Source: Euptelea pleiosperma
Taxonomy: Eukaryota > Streptophyta > Magnoliopsida > Ranunculales > Eupteleaceae
DNA: 64,000 bases
Direction of reading: 5' to 3'
NCBI GenBank assembly: GCA_035048495.1
Contig: CM068552.1
Span: 27,344,154 to 27,408,153, forward strand
Position 1 is the stretch's first letter; every line of letters starts with the position of its first letter. This document shows, piece by piece, positions 54,959-64,000 of this stretch. A program made the translations under genes and the position numbers. The notes beneath the pieces were generated by a model that worked only from the letters and a program-made list of their open reading frames with translations, made no database searches and was not told where the DNA came from.

Positions 54959-56614
54959 TTAAACCTTCAGTTCCTTGAGCTCTGCAGGTGCCATTCTGTA
55001 TGGCGCCTTAGAAATAGGTGAAGTCCCTAGCATAAGCTCAATGGAAAACTCAACTTCTCTCTTTGGAGGCAATCCTGGTAGTTCCTCTGGAAAGATATCC
55101 TTGAACTCACTAACTACAGGAATCTGCTCCATTTGTACCCTCTTGCTCTCTTCCCCCTCTAGAAAGGCAAGGAAACTAGTACAATCGGCCCGACATTTCT
55201 TATAAACACGTAAGGCCGATACTACTGATGCATGGGGTGATAATTTTGCACCCACAAACTGAAAAGGAGACTGTCCCGGTATCTGGAACGTCACCCTCTT
55301 CGCATAACAATCCACTGTCGCATGATATGCTGACAGCCAGTCCATCCCAAGAATAACGTCCACATCCGTCATCTCTAATAGGATCAAGTCAGCAATCAAA
55401 TCATGATCTCCTATCCGAATCAAACAATTCTTACACATTTGATCTACAATACAGTTCCCTCCTAGAGGTGTAGATACAGTAAGCGTAAAATCTAATGACT
55501 CGAATTCAAAGCCTAAAGCATATGCAAATATAATAGATACAAAAGAATGGGTAGAACCCGAATCAATCAACACTTTAGCATACAAGTGTGAGATCAGAAG
55601 AGTACCTTCTACCACATTCTTGGATGCACTCGCATCCTGCCGTGTAATGGCAAAGACTTGCCCTGGTATATTCGGCCTCTGAGTATTGCCCGCAGGCTTC
55701 TGATATGGTGCACGAGGGCAGTGTCTCTGTAAGTGTCCTACACCATTGCAGTTGTAACAACGCCTATCTGCTCGCACAATCTGATTAGGAGGGGTAGAGT
55801 TGATCGGGTGTGCAGCAATGGTAGGAATAGATAACTTCGGCTTCTTAGCTGAATCCGAATATCTCTGGGGAGCAGTAGGTGCAACTCGACCCTTTCCCTT
55901 AGGATCTGTACGATCCTTCAGGAAATCGCTGGTATCCTTCTCCAGCGCCAATGCCATCTCTACGGTGGTGGCATACACATGAATCAACTGACCCACAATC
56001 ATCCTCCTAATTCCAGATTTGAGGCCCGCCTGAAATCTCTTCGCCTTTCTCTCCTCTGTCGAGATGATGTGTGGTGCATAAGCTGCCAAACGATCAAACT
56101 GGGTCACATACTGTGCCACAGTCATGGAACCCTGCTCGAGGGCCAAGAAGTCTGCCTCGAGCTGATCTCGGACAAAAACAGGGAAGTACTTCTCCAGAAA
56201 TAGTCCCCTAAACTCTTCCCATGTGAGGACCACATCGTCTCTCACGGAACGCACCATGTCCCACCAAGTCATAGCATCGCCCTTCAACATAAAGGTGGCC
56301 AACTCCACCTTACGGTCCTCAGGGCATCTCATAGCCCGAAAAATCCTATCTACCTCACGTAACCACCCCTCGGCTTCCATTGGTTCAGGAAGACCTCTGA
56401 ACTCCGGCGCTCGTAGTCGTTGGAACTCTCGCAAACTATCGTCCAGACGAGCACGAACTGGCTCGGGACGAACCTCCTGAACATGCCGGTCCAAGGCAGC
56501 AGTGATATGACCCAAAGCCGCGTAAACGCCGGCTAACTGAGCCTCCGCACCTACCTCTGGAGTAGGCGTACGTGAGGTATTCTTACCTCTGCCTCTGCCT
56601 CTTCCACTTCTCAT
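54959..56614 (-). CDS. Gypsy Gag and protease
   Basis: The likely start is the ATG at 56614 (MRSGRGRGRGKNTS); an ATG 13 codons upstream at 56653 is also in frame. Gag core: GWLREVDRIFRAMRCPEDRK, TWWDMVRSV and YFPVFVRDQLEADFLALEQG. Zinc knuckle CYNCNGVGHLQRHC at about residue 298 from the upstream ATG. Aspartic protease VLIDSGSTHSFVS near residue 362. The frame ends at TAA after MAPAELKELKV, a point where relatives read straight into RT. Gag forms the particle; the protease cuts the polyprotein. Because the stop falls between protease and RT, Gag and protease alone could still be made. Confidence 0.93.
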   Translation of the reverse strand: MRSGRGRGRGKNTSRTPTPEVGAEAQLAGVYAALGHITAALDRHVQEVRPEPVRARLDDSLREFQRLRAPEFRGLPEPMEAEGWLREVDRIFRAMRCPEDRKVELATFMLKGDAMTWWDMVRSVRDDVVLTWEEFRGLFLEKYFPVFVRDQLEADFLALEQGSMTVAQYVTQFDRLAAYAPHIISTEERKAKRFQAGLKSGIRRMIVGQLIHVYATTVEMALALEKDTSDFLKDRTDPKGKGRVAPTAPQRYSDSAKKPKLSIPTIAAHPINSTPPNQIVRADRRCYNCNGVGHLQRHCPRAPYQKPAGNTQRPNIPGQVFAITRQDASASKNVVEGTLLISHLYAKVLIDSGSTHSFVSIIFAYALGFEFESLDFTLTVSTPLGGNCIVDQMCKNCLIRIGDHDLIADLILLEMTDVDVILGMDWLSAYHATVDCYAKRVTFQIPGQSPFQFVGAKLSPHASVVSALRVYKKCRADCTSFLAFLEGEESKRVQMEQIPVVSEFKDIFPEELPGLPPKREVEFSIELMLGTSPISKAPYRMAPAELKELKV

Positions 56615-56816
56615 TGCCTTTATAACAAAAGGACGAGTTAAGGACGTGCACAATAAATAGTTTTAAAAATAACAAGGAATCGTATTATGATGTTCTTTAT
56701 CTTGTTAGTTCTTCATTCGTAAGGTTGTATTATGATCTTAATTAATATATGATTTGATGAAAATGTATTATTCAATTTGGCTAAGTTACTATGTTTCCGA
56801 GGACTTGTAACCTAAA

Positions 56817-56828
56817 GCTCTGATACCA
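56817..56828 (-). other. Gypsy primer-binding site (tRNA-Met)
   Basis: The minus strand reads TGGTATCAGAGC three bases after the 5' LTR, a perfect match to the initiator tRNA-Met 3' end complement. Confidence 0.92.
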
Positions 56829-57675
56829 AGCTGTCACGCCCCCAAATCCGATATTTGGTCATATCGACCTTTCTCGTATCTTGAGGCGCGATCTGATCAT
56901 ACAAACGCACAGTTAAACAAAACTGGTATCACGATGCAGCGGAAATACACCGGATAATTTTTTTCATTTTGTTTAAACAATTCATAAGACGAAACGCACT
57001 TCATTGACACATTAATAATGTTAGAGGATGTCTCCCTTCAAACAAAACCGTAATATGCCCATCCAAAAGAAAACATTGTATATATATCGTACTCCCAAAT
57101 ACATGTTACTAAACGGTCAAAGGACCTACATAACTCATGTATCCTTCGACAAGATAGAAGAATTAAACAAAATATAACATCGTCAAAAGCACAAGTCTAT
57201 CAACAGAAATGCTGGAAGCATCAGTCCAACTTCCCCTTATCCTTTCCTGAAAACAAAACATTTTAAAACGATGAGCTAGGGCCCAGTAAGTACATTCCTC
57301 ATCCGTAAAACCACTTAAATCAACGACTTTTGTTTATTTTAAAACAAATACGATTTGCAAATGTATTTCACATGTAATTCGATAAAACTCAACTCTCCAT
57401 CAATTACTTACGTATAACTTCGAATACAATGAAGTCTTTTCATATAATAGTCAACCTTTCTCTTATCGGAATACCCGTGACCATTTCTATAAAGTCAAAC
57501 TATCAATTCTGATGTATTTCGTACCAACATTCCATCGGTCCTAGTGTACGATGTCAACACTTCTAGTCCACAAGTAAACTCCCTAATGTGCACACTAATT
57601 GTTTCATTAGGTATCCTCTCTCCGGATTCCCTAATTTTCTTTTAGGTATAAATACCCGAGGGGTCTCATGAATGA

Positions 57676-57797
57676 GACAACGCCTCTTCTTTAGGGGACT
57701 GGAACCCCAAGGGGTCTTAAGGAAATAAGACAACGCCTGATGCTTTAGGGGACTAAAACCCCAAGGGGTCTCGAAGAAATGAGACAACGCCTGATTC
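57676..57797. repeat. 53-54 bp tandem repeat in the 5' LTR
   Basis: Same array as at 50942-51063, with units starting GACAACGCCT. Confidence 0.85.
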
Positions 57798-58639
57798 CAA
57801 CTAATCTGATATTCCACATTCCCAATCACGTTCTTATTCATGTCATCAATCGTATTTATATGCATAAAATAATAATGTTTGTAGAAACATCTTTACATGC
57901 ATAGCATTCCTATTTTTGTATTTTGAAACTAAAAATAAGAACATTTAAGCCCTATTAATATCTTAGAAAATGAATACATAAAACGGATGTAAAACGCATA
58001 TATCTCATTTTAAATGAATTTGAGCATGACTTCATCCAACTAAATAGATTACGCATGTCCTCATCTATCATAATTTCATGCTTTTAAGATTACAAGAAAT
58101 TATCAATGCATTTACACATTTTATGTGGAAAATACAAGAATTAGGATTTTTCCTTGCTAAAATTTAACAGATAACAAGAATAGCATTTTCAGACATTTTC
58201 CCCAAAAATAATAGAATTTTCTATAATTTTTCTACAATATTCTGCGAATTTTCTACTATTTCAAAAAAAAATAAAAATAAAAATTAATATTTATAAATAA
58301 ATAAATAATAATTAATCAATTAAATAAATAATAATTAATTAAATAAATAATTAATTAAATAAATAAAGGCATAAAATAAATAACTATGTACTTACAAGTG
58401 AATACGCTAGAATCCCAAATCTTTGAACCTCGTACGATGCGAATCTCGAGGTAGCGCGTATCTCGAGGCAGTAGGCCCCACAAAAAAAAACTTTTCAAAG
58501 GACCTCCTGAATATTTTCAGGAATTCCTGAGAATTTTCTAGAATTTCTTCTAGTTGAGGGACTTTTTTGCAAATATTCTTACCTCAGGGGTTAGAATGCA
58601 AATACCCAAATTGATGTAATTTTCTTAAGGCATGGCCTT

Positions 58640-58649
58640 CTATTTATAG
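58640..58649 (-). promoter_or_regulatory. TATA box in gypsy 5' LTR
   Basis: The minus strand reads CTATAAATAG, a good plant TATA box, about 270 bp into the LTR. The equivalent in the other LTR is 51906-51915. Confidence 0.6.
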
Positions 58650-58922
58650 AGGTTGAGAACTCAGAACTTTTTATTTTTAACCGATGTGGGACTATAATTT
58701 TGAAAATTGTCTTTTTTTTTTTTCTTTTTTTGAATTTTAATAAAAACTTAAAATGTTGTCCAGAACTAAACACAATAACTTTTGACTCGCACGTCCGATT
58801 TGGACGAACTTGATACCGATAGAAAGCTATTGTTGAGACCTTTAACATGGCATGCATATAATGTTCAAAGTATTATAAAAAGTCTACTATAATATTGCTA
58901 GAAATAGGGTCATTACATTCAT

Positions 58923-60353
58923 TGTCCTCTGCTCTTTACATTCCTAATTTTCCTTTTAATCTCATGTCTGTCTGCAAATTAACTAAGTCACTTTAGTGTC
59001 TGATAACCTTGTTTCCTTCATCTTGTGCTTTCCAGGATCTACGACGAAGAAGGTGATTGATTGGGGGGCATGAACGCAATGGCATGTATTATCTTGACAA
59101 GGATCCTAGAACTGGTGCAATTGCCCTTCATTCAAGCTGTCTCTGTATCAGTGGCATTGTCGTTTGGGTCATCCATCTCCTTCGAAGTTGAGACAATTAA
59201 TTCCTAAGTTATATGTCACTATTAGAGTGTGAAGCAGGGAATTAGCAAAAATCACAAATTTTCTTTTCTTAATCATGTTGATAGTCATAAGTTGAGTCCC
59301 TTTGATGTAGTCCATGCGTACATTTGGGGTCCTCGAATTAAGAGTATGTCTAGTTTTTCTTATTTTGTTACTTTGTTGATGACTTTTTCAAAATGACATG
59401 ACTATTTTTAATGAAAGATCATTCTGGTTATTTTCTATTTTCAAACCATTCATAAGGAAATTGTTGTTCAATTTGATACACTTATTCGCATACTTAGATC
59501 TGATAATGCACTTGAATTCATAAAAAAGGAATTGCAAAGTTTTTACACCGAAATAGGATTATTCATCAAATCTTTTGTGCCCATACGTTCCAACAAAATT
59601 GGGTGGCCGAACGCAGACATTGACACTTGTTAGATATTGCATGTACCTTGATGATAAATATGAATGTTCTAGAAACCTACTGGGGGGATGATGTGCTTAG
59701 TGCTTGATTAACCGTATTTTGGAAGGCCAGTCTCCATTTTCTACTTTGTTTCTTGATGTTTCTCATTTGTTCTACCTCCACATGTTGTGTGTCATTTGTT
59801 CATATGTTGGGGTCCTGGTCATGATAAATTGTCCCCTCGTGTTATTAAGTATGTTTTTTGGGTTACTCTTGTACTTAAAAATATTATCGTTGTTACTATC
59901 CATCATCTTATCGTTATTATGTTAGTATTGATGTTACATTCTTTGAGGGTACATTATTCTTTTCTCCCGATAGTCAGTCTAAGGGTGGTGATTTAGTTGC
60001 AGGTTCTCAGGGTTAGGACTCTATATCTCCTCAAGTTCCTTTACATGTTGCTAGTGATGCACCTCCTGCACCGACACAAACCTTACAGATTTATCACAAA
60101 AGGACCAAATCTACACCAACCATTGATTCAATGTCTGCTCCTCAATCATCTACTTAACGTGAGGATCCTTCTACCGACTTACCCATTGCTTTGTGTAAGG
60201 TATTCGTTTTTGTACTCAAAATCCAATTGCTAATTTTGTGTCATTTCATCGTATCTCCATTATTCTGTGATTTTTCTGTCCTTTTTTTATCATTTCTATT
60301 CCTAAGTCATATCAACAGGCCTTGTCTTATTCTGGATGGAAACAAGCTATGAA
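58923..60353 (+). pseudogene. Copia protease end, integrase and RT start, degenerate
   Basis: In shifting plus-strand frames: ALYIPNFPFNLMSVCKL (protease end), then WHCRLGHPSPSKLRQLIP (the His-His zinc region), SPFDVVHAYIWGPRIKSMSS, a segment like IRILRSDNALEFIKKELQSF (second catalytic Asp), and WVAERRH-like pieces near 59610. The integrase C-terminus follows with GGDLVAGSQG and SQVPLHVASDAPPAPTQTL. The last recognisable residues are the very start of RT. Stops are frequent. Confidence 0.8.
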
Positions 60354-62580
60354 TGTAATACCTTGAACCTCTTAAAGGGTATTTTGTCATTTTATTAGAG
60401 TATTTTTAAGCTTTGTATGCTTCATTTACGCTTATATTGAATTTATTTGACCTTTAGAAGACATTGGGTGACTTTCAAGAAATTCTGGAAAAAAAATCAA
60501 TTTTTTAAGGTTTTCAGTGATATTTTGGGTGAGGCCCACATGGGATTAGTGGGGCATACTATTTCTGGAATGTTTTAAAATCTATACATATGTTAAGTAA
60601 TTCAGAATTTAATGATGTAGTTTGATTAGTTAAATTATGAGTAGATCATGAGAACCAATTTAATTGTCACCTTATGTAATAATGCGCATACATGAATTTT
60701 TACACACTTAAATGCTTGTGTGTGTTGACACACCCTACATTTTAACTTCTAAAATATACATATAATTTACATAATCGATTAATATTTTATAATGCCTAGG
60801 TGGCAGCCACATGTACATATTAGTTAATTAATTTAAATGTAACACTTTCGATAATGACCCATCGCATTGACTTTCCAAACTTGGAGAGAAAAGATTTATT
60901 TTCTCCTTTAATTGCTTAAGACGTTGACACCTAATGGGGGAAATGAATCTTGTGCATCAATAATAATTATCCTAAATAAAGAAAGAGATTTAAGTCAATT
61001 TTAATTTTAAATTCAAATTTTGAAATATTGCAGTAAATTTTGAATATAATTATGGTGATTGAATTAATAAGGGAATGGAAGAGATCTTCTCTCCCATTCA
61101 TTGAACCTAGACGTGTGCATGAGGTGGAGTGCCCCACACTGCCAAAAGTCCTATACTCCTTTTTAAACCCTAATCCTAGCTAAAATCCCTACGAAATCCC
61201 AATCCTTTATTTATCTCGAATCCAACAGCTGAGATTTGACCTCCCTATGCTAACATATGCCACAAAAATGCACCACCTAACTAACTTGCACCTAATCAAT
61301 CCTATAAAAAGGCAAAGGGAGGACATCCCACCCTCACCCAACCATTGAGAGTACTCTAAAAAAAACCTCTAGTTCCCTCTTGTGTGAGCATTCACAATCC
61401 ACACCCCCCACCCCCCCCCCCCACCCCCCCCCCCCCCACCCCCCCCCCCAATTGGCCTAGCCGTTTCCTTCCCTTGGTGCACTAAGGTGTCGCTCCCTTG
61501 CTTCATATAAGCCCTTCTCCTTCACACAAAAATTCAGCAACTCTCCCTCCCTTTAAAACCCAAAACCGTGGGCAGTTCTTGTGCCCTTCACCCATCTTGA
61601 AACTCCATCGTGTGAGGGAGTTGTAGTAGGAAAGGAAAGAGTGCTAGTAGGGGAAGAAAAGAAGAAGAAGACATCACAAGAATCTTAAAATGTTAAGGTA
61701 GGGGATCTACATTTTTTCTTTACCATTATCATGTTTTTATTCATATTGGTCCTCTCTTCTTTATGTTTGTTGTTCTCTTTAATATTGGTCTTTATGCTTC
61801 TAGTTTCTCCAAGAGTTTGTTACTCTATTATGGTGGATTTATGTATGTTAGATTTTTATATTCTCTACATGTTTAGTGGCATGTAATGGAGATTTTATTG
61901 TTTGATATATCATTGTTTCTCATGACACTTTTGAATTCGATTCATTGCATGAACATGGGGGCTTCTAGTCCCAAAACGAGTTTTCCAAATTGAGCAAGTA
62001 GGGCCTAGTGGCCTTGGGTGAAAAGCGTTAAATCCTCCCTACAAAAGACCCATCAAGGGTGTGACTCCTGAGTGAGTCGGCATATTACATCGTATAGTGT
62101 ATTTGACCCATCGAGGGTGTGGCTTTCGAAGCATGTTGACTTATTGTTTTACATTTATATTTAAATACTTGTTTTGTAGTCATGTTTTCTTATCATGCCA
62201 TGCTCACAAAAGAACCACTCTCTTTATGAAGCAAGTGATTTAACAAAATTGCTCTTAGCCCTTGAATCATGTTAAAGAAAGAAAACAAGGAATGTTGCAT
62301 CTCTAATGGTGAGGACAATTGTCCTTGACATCTCAAGTTTTCCATCCTAGAAATCTAGGAATTATTTGTAAACATCTTTTGCTTGCTCATGCCCAATGTG
62401 AAGCATTACTACCGACGGTGATTTAGTAGTTGGGTTATCCAAGGAATGACCAAATAAATGGACTAGAAGATATTTCTAAGTGAGTATTCCAATTCAAGAA
62501 TAACCCAACTTCCCAGTGCCAAAAAACTTTGAAATAGGCCGCATATATATATAAGCGCACTGGAGTTTTCTACGCTGGTC
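60354..62580 (+). other. LTR-like block with TATA box
   Basis: Starts TGTAATACCTTGAACC abruptly after the copia RT start, like the 5' end of a gypsy LTR. A TATA box (CCTATAAAAAGG, 61301-61312) is followed by a pyrimidine-rich leader. I found neither a terminal CA with a primer site nor the rest of the copia element, so the right end is unknown. No protein-coding frame. Confidence 0.35.
61401..61450. repeat. Poly-C tract
   Basis: About 50 bases of nearly pure C broken by single A residues every 10-15 bases. It lies just downstream of the TATA-like box at 61301. Confidence 0.95.
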
Positions 62581-62596
62581 CAAAAGCACCTGTAGG

Positions 62597-63623
62597 CTGC
62601 AGCCAAGGAAATAAATTTCACGAAGTATTCCCATTTTTTATGTTACCGACATGAAAGAATACATACATGGAAATAATGTTAAATTTCACAAAATATTTCC
62701 ATTCTTGTCGAAATTTCGTGTGAACAATAAATTTCGATCAATTGACAGTGTAAATATGTATTATTGCGGTCGAAATGTTTCAACATGTATGGAAACATTT
62801 CAATCGTAAGTAGGAAACATACCATTTGAGCTCAAAACCACTATAAATCTCATATTTGATCCATTTAACCCCTTTCGATACCTTTTTTTTTATAAAAAAA
62901 GACCAATCCATTGTAGATTTTTTGGTTCGCGGATTGATTGTGATTTCTTGCTATCATTTCTTGCTACAAATAAATAGATTAGGTGTAAATGCATTAAATT
63001 TATGATGCATTTACACTATTTGTGCATGGATTGAAGATCGTTTAGGGTGAAAATTTGGAACTTGGGAAAAACCCCAATTTCATTGGTTTTTACCCTAAAC
63101 ATCCATGATTGTGCATAAATTGATTATATGTTGCATAACTTAACCCGTTCTACAAGTTGGTTGGGTTAAAATAAATTCAAAAAATTACATAAATGTTATA
63201 AGTTAATACTAAATAGGTTTTCTAAAACTACATATAATGTTAAGACATTAATGTAAGTGAATAAGGATTAGTTAATACCTTACTTTATGACTTTTTTATA
63301 ATTAACAATTAAATAATAGTTATATAATTAAATTATACCTTGACTAACTATAAATACCTGCCTCGATATATTACAAACCGTTATGGTCATTCATTTCCAC
63401 ACTACATATGGTTGTATATTATGGTTTAATAGCTTATGAGTGTGTTTTTATGCTTGTTTCATCATTTCTCAAACTTTCCACAAAAATTTCCACAATATTT
63501 CCATCATTTCCGCATTATTTTCATCATTTCCACAAAAAATGTATTATTTCCACGAAATATTTTCATTTTCGAACTGGTCGAAATAAACCTCGAACCCGAA
63601 ATTTATTTCCTTGCCTGCAGCAG
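62597..63623. mobile_element. Unclassified element with inverted ends
   Basis: The left end GCTGCAGCCAAGGAAATAAA and the right end inverted GCTGCAGGCAAGGAAATAAA match at 19 of 20 positions. Both ends continue into AAATTTC / TTTCCACGAAATATT-rich subterminal repeats. The interior is AT-rich and non-coding. No clear target duplication. Confidence 0.5.
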
Positions 63624-63689
63624 AACTACCGATCAGGGGTAGAAAAAGTATTTGTAAATACATGAATCGAATCTGGGGACGGATCGGTT

Positions 63690-63693
63690 ATAC

Positions 63694-63725
<32 letters not shown>
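63690..63725. repeat. (TACA)n(TA)n microsatellite
   Basis: TACATACATACATACA followed by about ten TA units. Confidence 0.95.
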
Positions 63726-63734
63726 TCAGGGGAC

Positions 63735-63915
63735 AAAATTTGACAACAATTTTGGGGTGCCCACATGGAAGATGAATCAATGGCGGATTTTTTGTGAGGA
63801 TGACCATATAGGTCACCCCTACAAAAAATCAGCCCACTCTGAAATTTCTAACCCCATCAAATGTGGTTTTCAAGTTAACGGTAAAAATAGACGGTCCATA
63901 ATTCTTCAACACTTT
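63735..63915. mobile_element. Half copy of the 2562-2916 MITE
   Basis: Shares GAAGATGAATCAATGGC, AAAAATCAGCCCACTCTGAA, AACCCCATCAAATGTGGTTT and a TAATTCTTCAAC-type block with 2590-2800, in partly rearranged orientation. Confidence 0.55.
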
Positions 63916-63917
63916 TA

Positions 63918-64000
63918 AGGCCTTCTCGTCTAGTGGTAATTTGCTATGGAGGCTGGTTCCTTATGCTATCTGGTGGGAGTTATGGAGAGAAAGAAATCGC
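63918..64000 (+). pseudogene. LINE fragment, zinc-binding region, runs off the window
   Basis: The plus-strand frame reads GNLLWRLVPYAIWWELWRER then NR, the conserved LWRL.P.AIWW.LW.ERN.R end of the plant LINE RT zinc-binding domain (compare the fragment at 9070-10050). It starts abruptly and continues past 64000. Confidence 0.7.

Larger units (their letters stand above)
50098..58917 (-). mobile_element. Gypsy (Tekay-like chromovirus) retrotransposon, very young
   Basis: An 8,820-bp element with 2,086-bp LTRs at both ends (50098-52183, 56832-58917) and TTCAT target duplications (50093-50097, 58918-58922). Primer site and polypurine tract are intact. The internal region encodes Gag, protease, RT, RNase H and integrase plus a chromodomain-like tail, in the Ty3/gypsy order. 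Reading the LTRs against each other I found one difference (G at 51796, A at 58530). The single visible defect is an in-frame TAA at 54959-54961. It sits inside the older copia element and inside the GONST intron. Confidence 0.97.
56832..58917 (-). repeat. 5' LTR of gypsy element
   Basis: 2,086 bp, partner of 50098-52183. It drives transcription of the element toward lower coordinates. Confidence 0.95.
48097..60353 (+). mobile_element. Copia retrotransposon remnant, split by gypsy element
   Basis: The plus strand has a 260-bp LTR (48097-48356), a primer site, a degenerate gag, a zinc knuckle and a protease start up to 50097. The gypsy element follows, then from 58923 the protease end, integrase, and the first residues of RT up to about 60353 (SYQQALSYSGWKQAMN). 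The sequence then switches to an LTR-like block, so RT, RNase H and the 3' LTR are absent. Many stops and frameshifts. The TTCAT target duplication of the gypsy element joins the two parts. Confidence 0.85.

Overview
This window is nuclear DNA from a flowering plant. The evidence is two spliced plant genes with AT-rich introns, tRNA-Met-primed LTR retrotransposons, plant L1-type LINEs, and PIF/Harbinger, Mutator-type, hAT-type and Helitron-type elements with many MITEs. I cannot name the species. Most of the window is transposable-element sequence, much of it lying inside the introns of the two host genes.

Host genes, both on the minus strand. (1) A PEN-2 gene (gamma-secretase subunit): first coding exon at 14683-14950 and last coding exon at 740-863, with about 13.8 kb of transposon-filled sequence between them. 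The middle coding exon was not found. (2) The last five coding exons of a Golgi GDP-mannose transporter of the GONST1/GONST2 type, 47807 down to 43021. All junctions are GT/AG and every phase fits; the 5' exons lie beyond the right edge, so 47808-64000 appears to be intron.

Layout from left to right. 1-739: PEN-2 3' flank. 864-14682: PEN-2 intron region with a Helitron-like element (2158-5704), an LTR fragment (7497-7858), the 3' end of a LINE (9070-10050) and a small Gag-only LTR element (11218-12895). 15173-19389: a PIF/Harbinger element with TIRs and a TTA target duplication, starting about 220 bp upstream of the PEN-2 start. 19449-21308: MITEs and a Helitron end. 21309-28308: a copia element on the minus strand with both LTRs and an AGGTA target duplication. 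28905-37760: two broken minus-strand LINEs fused head to tail. 38425-42310: a cluster of fold-back elements and MITEs. 43021-47807: GONST exons. 48097-60353: a broken plus-strand copia element split by a very young gypsy element (50098-58917, TTCAT target duplication, LTRs differing at one base as read). 60354-64000: an LTR-like block, an element with inverted ends and the start of another LINE fragment.

A recurring theme is a family of roughly 300-bp imperfect palindromes with GCCACGTGGC-like ends and a conserved core. It occurs at least eight times in both orientations and forms larger hairpins at 38425-39165 and 39890-40503. I did not recognise this family.
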